From contig OX393581.1 of assembly GCA_947652605.1 (NCBI GenBank), positions 52,227,924 through 52,291,923 of the forward strand: a stretch of DNA of 64,000 bases, read 5' to 3'. The notes under the pieces are model-generated. The model was not told where the DNA came from and did not search any database. It worked only from the letters and a program-made list of their open reading frames with translations. This stretch comes from Elmis aenea (Eukaryota > Arthropoda > Insecta > Coleoptera > Elmidae). A program made the position numbers and the translations under genes. The number at the start of each line of letters is the position of its first letter. Within the stretch, counting starts at the first letter, position 1. This document shows, one piece after another, positions 21,134 through 32,349 of the stretch.

Positions 21134-22474
21134 TTTTAACAAAAACTTAGGAAGCAGGTTATTTATAATTTTGAAAATGAAAATAATCGTATTTAAAAAG
21201 CTTTCCGTTGTTTTATACTAAGCCACTGTAAAATATGTAGAATTACAGTGATTTTGGTGTACCTGGAACAGTGTACAATAATTATCATAGCCTCATTTTG
21301 CAGTGTTTGAAGTCTTTTGGTATTCGCCAGAAATAAAATACTGGAGCAGCATTTAAAACGGGGTGCTATGACACTTTTGTGTATTAGAATTTTGGTAAGG
21401 ATTGGAAATTGACTACATAATCTACCGAGGAAACTAATTTTTTTGATTCCTTCTTCACTATAAAATCTGCATAACTTTTAAAATTTGGCTTATCGTTTAT
21501 CTAAAACTAAGCATGCTTGCTCAATTTTAGCAACTTTATGTGACTAACAATAGCAACCTGCAAGCACAAAATTTTTAATTCCTAATGTTGAGAAAAGAAA
21601 ATTTAATTAAAATTAAGTTTTTCAGTTTTTTTTTTTTAGAATATTTCAGAAACTTGCAAAATGTTCGGTTTAATTCTTACTAAGCACGTAAAACACACTT
21701 CCTTGTTACTTTAACAATCCCTATATCTCTGAAGGTTTCTGAGATTCCCATGTTAAAACCTACATCCTGTAGAGATGTTACTTTGTACTGCAAGTGAACC
21801 AGAATATTACACACATAATTCTGTTTAATACTGCATAATTTACAAATGCAAATGTGAAGCCCATAACATTAAGAAGCAGTTAATAGGCATAGACCCAGCA
21901 GTTTCGTAGAGTTAAGATCTACCATCGAATTCACAAGGGACAAACGTATGTTTAAATGCAAAGGAATTTGTTACTGGGTACATAGCTTTTACATTTTGAT
22001 AAGGAATAATAAACAAATCAGAGCTTGTTGCTTAAATATTTTGTTTAAAAACAGACAATTAGTCTCTGGTTGTACTTTTGCTGGAGTAGGTACTTCAAAC
22101 AAAATAATTATTAATCATGCACCAAACAGCAATGTGAGAAAATAACAATGAGTGAATAATAATAACGTACCCATCACGTTTGATGTTTTGTGGATACTTT
22201 GGAAAAATGCTCTGCGCACAATTAAAAAAATACAGTAACACTATCTTACATTCGACACCGCAATATGAATTTTTAAGTTTACAAGATTAACAATTAACAT
22301 AATTTTTGGCAAATCCCTAATCGGTTTTTGTAACATCATATGCTTTTAGCAAGGGCACTTTTTAGATGTTTTTTACAAGTAATTTTGCGTTTATAAGTCC
22401 CCTGTTTATTATGAAAGTGCTAGTATTAGGTTTCCAATTCCGTTTTATATTGTGTCCATTTAATGTTTCATATA
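21134..22474. other. AT-rich noncoding stretch
   Basis: Nothing recognised. The frame at 21948-22145 lacks family resemblance and splice support. Confidence 0.55.
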
Positions 22475-22690
22475 CAGGGTGTCCCAAATAACATTTTTAG
22501 CATGGGGATCTAGCTTATTATAGGATATACAGGTTTGTTTAAATTAGTTGAATTATTCCTTAGTATGAGAGAAGCCACAATCAATTTTTAAAAGTACAAA
22601 ATTCCTCATTCTGTCATTATAATATTACAAAAATCTCTTACACCAAATGCTTTTGAGATGACATTAAGAGATCTTTTGTAGCGAATGATT
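22475..22690. mobile_element. MITE family D, copy 1 (TATACAGGGTGTCCCAAAT end)
   Basis: Begins TATACAGGGTGTCCCAAATA and continues GGGGATCTAGCTTATTATAG. The same order of blocks occurs at 51544 (GGGGATCTCGCTTATTTTA). Only this end is visible, and the right limit is approximate. The TACAGGGTGTCCC terminus is widespread among insect nonautonomous DNA elements (established knowledge); the superfamily is not certain. Confidence 0.55.
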
Positions 22691-24237
22691 TATTTTGGTT
22701 TTCTAAATTCTATATGTGATCCTTTGGATTCGTTTTACAGATTATTTGGCGTATAATAGCTTCCGCTAGCGATATTTAACATCGTGATGTAGTAGTTTTT
22801 AGCACGGTATAATTATTACCTAGAGGCTATGCGACCTCTTTCAAGGATTAATGAGCTAGGGCAACTGCTAAGATCGATTAATTGTTCTGCTACGTAGCTA
22901 TAAGTGCACGTAGATTTATTAAAAATGATAAACACATTACCTGCATTGAAGTCTTAATGTAAGATTGTAAGAGTTATAGTTTTTGAATAAACCGTTTATG
23001 TTCATTTCAAAGAATCACTTGGTTATATCATTTTTTCAATTCCAACTGCTATTTAAGCTTTTTTATAGCATTATGGAGCTTAATCAGGTTAATTTTCTTA
23101 AAAGAACATAAGTTTATTTTATCCAAAAGCACTTCTATACCTCAGATTTATAAACAGTCTTGTGCAAAAAATAAAAGCAGTGGTGTTTGAAAACTATAAC
23201 ATTGTAAGAATACCTATATATAAAACAAGAGATTATAAAAATTAAGCCTGAGTGGTTCAAAGTTTCCCACATAATAAGTATTTTTGTATTTACAAACCCA
23301 TTTTAGCGATTTCTTTAACGTTACAGAGAAATAAATGTTTAATGGAAAACAGCACGCGATTATAATATTAAAGTTGCTCTATAAAATCATGTCGGCAATA
23401 TTAATTTGTTCTGCAGCCAGACAAAGCCACTGCAAAGTGATTTATGAAAATATGATCATGGGAATTGCACCCTTTATGTAGTATTATTATAACAAGAACC
23501 CTACGTTTTACATGCTAAGGTCATTACCTGTTGGTTAGCCTTCATAATACCTCATATTTTATTACTGAATCAATAAGATCGTAATCTTCAGCACATTTTG
23601 CTCACTTTACAGAACATTTTAGTTATTAATAGACGTAATTAATTTATTAAAAATTAAAAGCGGTAGTTGCAAAATTTTGTTCAAAGCTGAAGCGTAAATA
23701 ACCAATGCCCTTTAAGGTCGGAAGTATTAAAAAAAAATAAAAAAGCGCAGATATTTCGCAATTTTGCTCCATTTTAACCAATTAGTTTATGTTAAGAAAT
23801 ACTCTAGCGTGTGGATAACTTTCTTGTAAACTGTCATTCATCAAATTTTCTTTATTTATTATCAACATTACTCATAATTTCGTTTGTTATTTATATGCAT
23901 GTAAAGCTAATTTAAATGTTTTTATACATCTCTTCAAGTAATAGCGATTTCAAATATTTTTTATGACAAAACTGATGTGGTGTGGTTTAAAATAACAATT
24001 TAAATATTTCGTTGCTAAGAACTGTCATTTCAATTGATTTTTTAAAGCTGAGTTTAACAATGAACAAAGTGTGATTCCAATTACCGACTTTGTCGAACAA
24101 GTTTAGGATCTTAATTACAGCCGGAAATAGCCTCAGTAAGATAAGATTAAACTTGGAAAGGTGGTAGTTGTCAGATTCAGTGAAAAGATTTAAAAAATAT
24201 GTCTAAAACTAATATTTGGACCGTTTAATATAAAAGT
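22691..24237. other. AT-rich noncoding stretch
   Basis: No gene or repeat recognised. A patch at 22740-22920 is less AT-rich but stops interrupt all frames. Confidence 0.55.
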
Positions 24238-24245
24238 ATTGTAAG

Positions 24246-25726
24246 CAGGGATGGAAAACGTAACGTAACGATACCCGATAACGTCATAATAACGATTCAA
24301 CTATAGTTTTGTATACAATAACGTAACGATATTTTTATAACGTTATATAACGTTATAATAACCGATAACGTTTCATTAAAAGTTATTTTGTATCGTTATT
24401 CTCTATAAATTAAATTTTTATATGGCGATCTTTTTATTTTGCGAAGATATATTTTGTCTATATTCTAGAAATTATAATGAAAATAAAATATTTCAAAGTA
24501 ATTTTGTACTATTTTTTAAATTTACATTTACAGATCCCAAAAATAATTTCAGAGTTACAAATAAAAATTATTTTTATACAGCATGTTTCTTAAAAAATGC
24601 GAAAAAAATCGGGAGGTGATTCCTTATCGAAAATCAAGAGGGGTCTTTTATATAAATTTTTCTTTAGACGTCTCCTTTCGGAGTTACACCTCCCTAAAGG
24701 GGAGCGGTAAAATTAGGTTTTATTTTATTTCTCAAATTTGGATAATATGTAGGAGAATGATATTAGGTAGATGTTTTATGCTTATTAAAAAGTTTCCCGT
24801 AGTAATATTTTTAGTCGTCTCCCACCTTCACAGGGGGCTGAAAAGTGCGACCCCTATTGGTTTTTTTATCAGAACGTTTTGGTGGGTTGATATCGAGCAA
24901 TTAAATGTTTTTTTTTGAAAACTTGATTTATTTAGAATTTTTTTTTTAAATTCTTAACTTTTCTTGTTAAACCTACAGTTTTTGGGTAAAAAATTATATG
25001 AATGAACATGAACCATCAAATATTCCAATATAAAACGATTCACTTTCGTGGTACCATGGTTTGTTTATGTTCATATTGGGTAGAAGTGACGGGTGTAATT
25101 TATTTTGACGTTTACGCGGCGACAACGCTAAAACGCCCGTCAATTCTACCCAATATGAACATAAACATAATACTCACTCATTTAATTTTTTACTTAAAAC
25201 TGTAGGATTTACGAGAAAAACTAAAGAATAACAAGAGGTTCTAAATAAATCAAACTTACAAAAAAAAAGTTTAAATTGCAAAATTTCAACTCACCAAAAG
25301 GTTCTGAGGTGTCGCACTTTTCAGCTCCCTGTGAAGGTGGAAGATGATTGAAAATATACTATGCGAAACATTTTAATAAGTATAAAACATCTACCAAACA
25401 TCATTCTCCTACATTTATCTGAATTTGAGAAATAAAATAAAAACCTAATATTACCGATCCCCTTTAGGGGGGTGATCTCCGAAAGGAGACGTCTAAGAAA
25501 AAATTTATATAAAAGACCCCACTTAATTTTCGATAAGGAATCACTTCCCGAGTTTTTCGCATTATTTAAGAAACACCCTGTATATCATAATTTATGTAAC
25601 GTTATATAACGTTATATAACATAACAATTCATTTTTTTAATGTTATTTATAACGTTATGTAACGAAAGCAAATAATAAATAACGTTATTCAATAACGTAA
25701 CGATTCAAAACGTTATTCCATCCCTG
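24246..25726. mobile_element. hAT element, 1481 bp, perfect 8-bp target duplication, carrying a nested palindrome
   Basis: The left end is CAGGGATGGAAAACGTAACG and the right-end reverse complement is CAGGGATGGAATAACGTTTT. The flanking 8-mers are identical: ATTGTAAG at 24238-24245 and 25727-25734. Subterminal zones at both ends are full of ATAACGTTAT-type repeats, likely transposase binding sites. No transposase frame remains. The middle 1002 bp are a separate palindromic element (24579-25580). Open frames reported inside are read-through of palindrome arms. Confidence 0.92.
24579..25580. repeat. Palindromic family B, 1-kb copy, flanked by TA
   Basis: The left end is CAGCATGTTTCTTAAAAAATGCG (split as CAGCATGTTTC, TTAAAAAATGCG). 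The right-end reverse complement is CAGGGTGTTTCTTAAATAATG. TA stands on both sides (24577-24578 and 25581-25582), compatible with a Tc1/mariner-type target. The arms, about 490 bp each, share CCTTTCGGAG, AGGGGAGCGGTAAAATTAGG, CACCTTCACAGGG and GATTTATTTAGAA blocks. At the centre is a further hairpin with arms GTTTATGTTCATATTGGG then TAGAA (about 25062-25085) and its complement (25145-25170). There is no coding potential. Confidence 0.92.
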
Positions 25727-25814
25727 ATTGTAAGCTCATTTTTGGAAAAAGATGAGACGGTGGATAATTTACATGTACTTTAGTGCAATTTTTTATTTAA
25801 AGACAATTTACGGT

Positions 25815-25960
25815 TTATATTTTAAAATATCCAGATGCTTTGGCAAATTGAAAATTCGTCAGTAAATGATATTGAGTAATCATTATTAAAAATGGGTCAA
25901 GTCAATCTCCTGTAATCCAATTAACAATGAGTTAAACCGTGCCTTTTTACAATTAAATTC
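25815..25960. repeat. Dispersed repeat E, copy 1
   Basis: Blocks TATTTTAAAATATCCAGATG, CTTTGGCAAATTGAAAATTC and CCGTGCCTTTTTACAATTAA recur in the same order at 61825-61950 (TATTTTAAATATTCACATG, CTTTGACCAATTGAATATTC, CGGTGCCAATTTACAATAAA). It is a diverged dispersed repeat of unknown type. Confidence 0.5.
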
Positions 25961-26118
25961 GCCATGTAATACAAAAATTAGAGTTTATATATAAGCATAA
26001 TGTCATTTGTAGGCAAAAACAAACGTTGTCGAATTTTATTTAGCTCTTAAAGGTGAAAATAAATGCCAAGCTCTGCATGAAAAGAATTATAAAACAGCCG
26101 TTATAATACAAAACTGTA

Positions 26119-26372
26119 CTTATATTTAACATGTTGGACACAGCAAAATACTTAGGTGTTACACTGGACGCTAAGCTACGCTGGAAGGCTCATGTCAAAA
26201 AAAAAAGAGAAGAAACAGGTATCAAATATAAAAAAAAAATACTGGCTAATCGGGAGTGGTTCCTCTCTGTCTCTACATAATAAACTTTTGCCATACAAGC
26301 AAATTTTAAAGCCTGTATGGACATATGGGATACAGCTATAGGGATACACCAAACAGAGTAACACTCAGATCT
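26119..26372 (+). mobile_element. Jockey-like LINE fragment
   Basis: The plus strand reads DTAKYLGVTLDAKLRWKAHV, then GIKYKKKYWLIGSGSSLSLH, then YKQILKPVWTYGIQL. This is the region after the polymerase palm (YLGxxLD block and WTYGIQLW block) of Jockey-like elements. The same segment survives better on the minus strand at 43574-44605. The sequence breaks after IQL and dissolves into stops. It has no catalytic part. Confidence 0.82.
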
Positions 26373-29110
26373 ATTAGGGTTAAAATTTAAAAAAAATATA
26401 TTTATATTTCGTCTTGATAAAATAAAGAAAAAGCAACAACAAACTTATACAATTGATTTTTTTAAATCTAATACAATTCCGATTTAAGCATCTTTTGCAA
26501 AACGTGAAACGGCTTATAATTTAAGATTCAGTAGAATCGTTAACAAAAAAAAGAGTACAGCTTTGAAGCTAACAATGTAAAATGATTTTATTCACGAACA
26601 TTTTTATTTATAGAAGTTTGCTGATCCAATCGTGAACAACAATTTCATACTATTAAATTATATTGTACATATATGGCAGCAATGCGTGCAGATAAAAATC
26701 AGACAGAAAAAAGCACGCAAAGTGTATTTATCTTTTTGATTTCCGGTTGAGTATAACAGAATAAACACAAACATGGTAAACGAATAAATAAATGCCTCAA
26801 ATATGAACGAGTGGAAAACCCAGGACCAAAGTTTTCGTTTGGTAAAGGAGGGATTTAACATCAAAATGAACAAAAGTAAATAAGATTTAGTTGACAGAAA
26901 AAATGTATAGGTTATCAATTTTGAAATACAAAATTATATGCAAAGAATTTGATGAAGACGTTATAATATTTGTTATTATTAGCGCAAGAAAAACTTGGTA
27001 ATTTTCTAATAAAATTTCTGTTGAGGAAATACGAAGGGTGGGGCAATACAGCTTACAGATTTTTTTTCTGTTTGTAGCACTGCTACTAAATGTCAGTGAG
27101 CAAAAAATCTTTGCACATTTCTCAAGAAAAAAATCTAAAACTGTTTAAACTTTAGCATATGGATTAAAATTCCTTACAAATGTTACTTATAGCTTAAATA
27201 ATGATTATAAGCCCTGCGATAATGATTTAAAATTTCTTTTAAAAATGGGAAAACTTCAGTCTATGATTTTTTGGACATTTTTCAAAAACTTGGGAAAATA
27301 TTTTTAAACCAAAGCAAATGGATTAAAACTTTATACACACGTTATTTATGGCTTAAATAACAGTTACTTGGAATTTTTTTGAAACAAATTAAAATTTGCA
27401 ACTAACCTGCCCTTACAATCAAAAAGACTTGACCTTCTCTAAGTTCATCAGGACGAAAGAACATCCGTAAAGCATCAATAGATACGTAGAAATTCTTAAC
27501 CAGCTTCCGCACACAAATTATCCTTTTTCACCAATAAAAATTCTCTTAAATACAACGACTTATCTTCGAGCACTACTATGACCTTCAAAATTAAGTAATT
27601 GAGTTCAAATTCCACAAAAGCACGGGCCGATAGCCGATCGCGTAATCGAAAGCGCCCAATAGACGCAAGAACCCAGCTTCGCGATGCTATGAGATCAGCT
27701 GATATTTGCATACGTTTTAAGCAATGATATTACAGTTTTTGGTACAAATTTGTTACCGGAAACCCTATAAATCGCTAAATCGACACTTTTAGAGTAATTT
27801 ACAATATAATGACATAATAAATAAACGAAATTACCATTTTTATGAGCGAAAATCACAGCTGATGCTCTAAGCACGTGCACCGTTTTCACAACCACTAAGA
27901 TCTGCGCAAGCGTACTGTACTAAGCCACTATTTTCAAAGTTGTATGATATATTTTGGGTGACGCAGAATAGTAAACAGGATTATCCACCTTAAATGATCG
28001 CAGAAAATATTTTTTAAATAAAGTACGGAAAATAAATTAGAGGTAACGTCCATGCTCTAGATTTTAAGTCAAATTTCAATCGTGTAAAGGTTCTGAAAAT
28101 TAGAAATTTTATATTTACACACTTGTAGTCTAGTTTATAATGTTGAAGGTTTTTGTTTCTGTTATACAAACATGATTCCTTTTTCAACAATTTAGCATGC
28201 AGCCGGCATGTAGTTCGTTACAAACAATTTCAGCAATAATATTTGAATGTTTGCACACCCATTACAGCAAATTATTTAAACTTGTTTCAAGTTTCATTGG
28301 TATAGTTTGCAGTACTACATCAAACAATAGACACTCGAAAATTAATGCACGAACCTAAATCACTTACTTCAAACTAACCACGCTGAATAAAAGCTCGCTA
28401 GAAAATGTAATTACATGACTAGACCGCATGTCAATTGGGATCAAAGAACGTCTAAACCAGCCACTGCATGTATAACAGTTTAATAACTAGAAAAACGCCA
28501 CGTTAGTGTATAATACGGTTATTGAGCAGGAAATTGCCAATGAAGTTATTATAATCGATAACGCATTTGACCGTTTACCAAAGCCATCACCTTTACAGCT
28601 ACAGTTTTGTTGCGTTTTGGGCGATTTTTTTTTATTTTATAGGAGCTGCCACCAATTTTACAACTTGTGCATTAAAAAAAATCGCTTTTGGTTAACTTTT
28701 TTTTAAATTCCGTGTTTAAATATATGATTTTAAACGTTGTAGTTTTTAGGATACAAATAAAACACGCTCTAAAAAGCCTTTTTGTAGAAATCTCAATTTG
28801 TACAAAGGTTTGTTGCTATCCAACTCAAATATGTTCAGGCCTGTACTGGCAGCGAGTACTCAGACAAATTTCATCAACTCGTTTATTCGACATTAGCTAG
28901 ACAGCTGTTTAGTGAAATATGACACACGCTATGTTGTGCCACATCTGGATAAAACGCAATCAAAATAATTAGACTACTAACTTAATTTTACATGAGAATG
29001 TACGAGAATTCATTAACAAATAAGCCAAGTCTCAATAATATACATGATCAGTAAAAGATCGTCAGACATTTAATTAGAAAAAACAGCAACTGTAGGACAT
29101 AAATTTTTCA
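26373..29110. other. Noncoding stretch with a CpG-richer patch at 27590-27710
   Basis: Mostly AT-rich. The patch at 27590-27710 (GGGCCGATAGCCGATCGCG) is unusual for the region. On the minus strand it is open for 71 codons (27496-27711) but without a known domain, and it is preceded by an acceptor-like CAAATATCAG. It could be a noncoding first exon or promoter of a minus-strand gene such as the KCNQ gene; this is speculative. The frames at 26658-26918, 28506-28706 and 28688-28900 have no resemblance to known families. Confidence 0.4.
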
Positions 29111-29111
29111 A

Positions 29112-29285
29112 TCAAACCCATAGGACGAAGAAAACCAGGCAGATCAAGAATAAGTTGAGCATAGACAAGGGCGTGGGGAAGAGAGAAGTAGATGACATAA
29201 GGAATGACAAAGAAAAATGAAGATTGGAAATCGAAAAACGTCGGAGAAGGTTGTCAATCGATACATACACTTATAAAAGCAAAAA
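29112..29285 (+). mobile_element. Non-LTR element C-terminal tail (small fragment)
   Basis: Read with one frameshift, the plus strand gives RRKPGRSRIS and then KRRRRLSIDTYTYKSKN, the basic C-terminal tail type of RTE-like or related LINEs, followed by an AT-rich end. It is short and weakly supported. Confidence 0.4.
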
Positions 29286-30009
29286 TTAATCAAATAATAA
29301 TTAGTTATTGTTATGTTCGTTCGATTTAAGTTGATTTTTCTTTACAAACCTTTTTCATAAAACATTAATATGGAAAAGAAGTTAAACCCGTTGGTGATAA
29401 ATCGAGCTTATTTCCAAACATAACTAAAAATTCTGTAATCAATCACATACCCTAATATTTTATTTATTCGAAATGGAAAATTACATGCAACTGTTTATTC
29501 CAATTTTATATTACCGAATGTCGTGTGTAACATAATGGCCCGAAAAAACGGCTACTTTAAAGCAATTTTAAACACGCCAACTTAAAGAGATACACGGATT
29601 TATGTATTTTAAAGTACTACAATCGAAAGAGTATTGACGTAACTAAACCATTACATAATGTTTCTTCTTTTATTTCAATAGAAACCTTATACTTTTTTAT
29701 TACAAGCATTTTTATTACAAAATAAATTATATCCAGGGTGTATACTGTATATTGCAGCAGGGAAAATGTTATGGATAGATGGTTGGTCCAATTAGCAAAG
29801 AAGTGTGGTTTTATGTGCTTACTAAAATTGAAAAGCGGAAAGTTACTTCAGCAAAACTGCTTAAAAAATGTTTGACATTGTAAAATTACTTAAAACATAA
29901 TATTTCGAGAGATATTGACGGAACATATGTATGTAGTAAATTAAAAATAATAGCAAGGATAATCCCAAAACATACATTTTTTATTAAATGTCCTAATTAT
30001 GTCAAAATA
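29286..30009. other. AT-rich noncoding stretch
   Basis: Nothing recognised. Near 29730 CCAGGGTGTATAC resembles a MITE end but has no partner. Confidence 0.5.
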
Positions 30010-30359
30010 ATTTCGGAAGTAGTGTTCCAAAAGTGTTTATTCTTCTGAGAATTTTTGTGACATTGCCAGTGTCAGTAGCCAGTACAGAAAGAAGTTTTTC
30101 AAAAGTAATACTTGGCAAAACGTACACTTGCTCTACAAAGGATAAGGAACGACTTATTGGTCTAGGAATAATATATCTATTGAGCATGAAATAGCATCTA
30201 CAATTGATATAGATGAATTAGTTCAAAACTTCTCCAAAGCAAAAGCCCGAAAAGTGAATGTTCCTAAATGTTTGTATTTAGTATGTAAGAATTTTCTTCC
30301 TACACAAATATTTGGATCAATATACAAATGTATGAAAAACTGTATTGGTGTTAATTAAT
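30010..30359 (+). mobile_element. hAT transposase C-terminal dimerisation region (broken)
   Basis: The plus frame reads LLRIFVTLPVSVASTERSFS then KVILGKTY, and CSTKDKERLIGLGI. This is the hAT C-terminal motif (VSxAxxERxFSxLxxxKxxxR) of the ZMYM/TTF-type lineage. After a frameshift near 30175 it continues IEHEIASTIDIDELVQNFSK then AKARKV, and ends with a stop near 30357. Only this C-terminal piece is present. The BED/TTF zinc finger and the first two acidic catalytic residues are missing. A right terminus of the same element may be CCGGCCCTG at 30961-30969. Confidence 0.88.
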
Positions 30360-30497
30360 AAAAAAATATTTAAAAGTTCAAAATGATATTATTCTCATAA
30401 AAATAAATGTTTTTTGGCGATTTACCTGCCTTAAAATTTGTTTTTGTGCGATCGTACTAGAAACAGCTGTTTGACGGACGCGTTAGCAACCATAAAG

Positions 30498-30623
30498 TAC
30501 TGCATTACCGGCCTTATCCTTAGCAACGGCCGTAAAAGTTACTTTTCAGGCCGTTACCCTTAGCAACGGCCGAAAAAGTAACTTTTACGGCTGTTGCTAA
30601 GGAGAGGGCCGGTAATGCAGTAC
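30498..30623. repeat. Hairpin, arms about 46 bp, GGCCG-rich
   Basis: The left arm is GTACTGCATTACCGGCC ... CCTTAGCAACGGCCGTAAAAG. The right arm is its reverse complement with few mismatches, ending GGCCGGTAATGCAGTAC. The loop repeats TTAGCAACGGCCG. It lies downstream of the hAT remnant at 30010, together with a second hairpin at 30741, and may be subterminal sequence of that element. Confidence 0.85.
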
Positions 30624-30740
30624 ATACGCCGTCAGCTGTTAGTGACAGAATGTCACGTAGTTTCTAAACTATAATTTTGAAAATTACTAAAAATTTAAAT
30701 AGTTTTTTTATTCTATCGCACAAAAAATGTAATATGCACC

Positions 30741-30840
30741 TCGGCCAAAACGTATTTTTTCGGCCTTGCCTGTTTGCTGGCCTCGACTACGTCTCGGCCA
30801 GCAAACCAGACACGGCCGAAAAAGTTACACTTTTTGGCCT
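30741..30840. repeat. Second GGCC-rich hairpin, arms about 28-40 bp
   Basis: TTTTTCGGCCTTGCCTG then TTTGCTGGCC on the left; GGCCAGCAAACCAGACAC then GGCCGAAAAA on the right; loop TCGACTACGTCTC. The outer parts (GGCCAAAACG and CTTTTTGGCC) also pair. It shares the GGCCG(A/T)AAAAGTTAC motif with the hairpin at 30498. Confidence 0.8.
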
Positions 30841-30969
30841 TGATACATAAATAACTATTATTTGTTGCTGAAGTTTGGGTATATCCCCAAAAACATATTA
30901 CACGATAACGTATAGAGGCGCCTACATTTTTTTGGCCTAGGAACGTCTGATACTCTTGCGCCGGCCCTG

Positions 30970-31899
30970 TGTACTTAAAATTTTTGAAACCCCCTAGTCA
31001 ATTTGCAGCGACCAAAATTACATTTTAATTTGTTTGCCTAATCAAAAAGTAATAAATAACAACTTTGCATCCATTTACTTTAGGTTAGAAAATGGAATTA
31101 TTTAACGGCCTCAAAGCGAATCAAAATTAGAGATTTAAACCGACAAAGGCAGCTTATGTGTGTTGTTTTAAAAACCGCGACTATAAAGCATTTCGTTTAC
31201 ACGCTTTTGTTGCCGGCTGTTGCCTTTTTTATGATGTTTAACGCGGTGTCTGGGCACAGCTGAACTTTTTCTTGCTTTTTTCCGAGTGACAAACTGCTTA
31301 GACATTAAAGTGGAGCGTCTCGTAATTGCTACCGAAACTCGACTTCCAGAGCTCAGTACAACTACCGACGTAAACGAATTATCAAGAGTTTTTTACGCAA
31401 TTTAGGAAGAGGTAATCTAGATGACTTTGACCTTTAACGGTTACTGTGGAAAACGACATATTATATGCATAATTTTTTTTACGTGTAAATTATAAGCTTC
31501 ACAAAACTTATACATTTATTATCACCTCGTGCAAATAAAAATGTTAAGAGAACAAAGTATGATAAATCTACGAAGCCATGAAAAAATAACTATGGGCTAA
31601 TTAAAATTTTATTTTTCGACACGGTCTCTCCTCCAACATAATAGAAAACTGCAGCTATTAGTCTTTTCAGAGAAGATAAAATTATGGGCTCTTTAGGAGT
31701 GAGGAGGGTCTTACACCCGAAAGGGTAAATAAAGGTTTTAGGGTTAGATGGATAGATAGATAGGAGTGAGGAGGAGTTTTCATGCCTAAATCGTGGTATT
31801 AAATATTTAGATATGTTGTTTCAGATACTATAATTACTTTGGCGATAAGCTAACAGTGATTTTTCCATCTCTTGACGTTTCTTAAGTTCCTGCCTCCAG
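30970..31899. other. Noncoding stretch
   Basis: No gene recognised. A patch at 31240-31420 is less AT-rich and open for about 50 codons on the plus strand, without a family match. GATGGATAGATAGATAGG at 31748-31765 is a short GATA-type microsatellite behind ACCCGAAAGGGTAAATAAAG, which resembles a LINE 3' tail. Confidence 0.45.
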
Positions 31900-32107
31900 A
31901 GATCTTCCGCACCTTAAGGCATGCTGGATTTATTCTCTGTGACATCGAGACAGTTTGGACAGGAAGTTTATTTGGAAGTTTTAAAAATGCTGTACCAGAC
32001 AACCAAGCAGACAACAGTGAAATCCGGGCTTCGGCATTAAAATTATCGAGTTCTAGTAACGAGTTTTACGACAGCAGGTTTGACGTCATACTCGTGACGT
32101 TTTCCAG
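31900..32107 (+). CDS. Possible internal exon, unknown product
   Basis: The plus strand is open between an acceptor-like CTGCCTCCAG (before 31900) and a donor CCAG|GTAGCA (after 32107). It reads IFRTLRHAGFILCDIETVWT and then GSLFGSFKNAVPDNQADNSE, with codon use less AT-biased than the surroundings. I do not recognise the protein. The minus strand is also open for about 70 codons here, so the strand is uncertain, and it could equally be a fragment of an old mobile element. Confidence 0.2.
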
Positions 32108-32349
32108 GTAGCAAAGTCGATAAACTAGAGCGGCAGGACTGGAATGTTCACTTGGCTTTGCCATAATCGTTCAAATATTCAGCGTAATTGAAAGATATTA
32201 CTCTCGTAAATATCACGAGCCACTTGAAAATTGTAACTATACTGGGTGTGTCAGGACGACTATAACTTTGTTATTTTAAGAGGAAAATCCTATAAACGGC
32301 GTGTTTTTGTAAATCACAGGAAATTTTCAATAAAATGATTTTAAAATGT

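Noticed and set aside
24422..25205. Open frames of 65-111 codons on the plus strand
   Set aside because: They lie in the arms and centre of palindrome B inside a hAT element, with no protein family resemblance.
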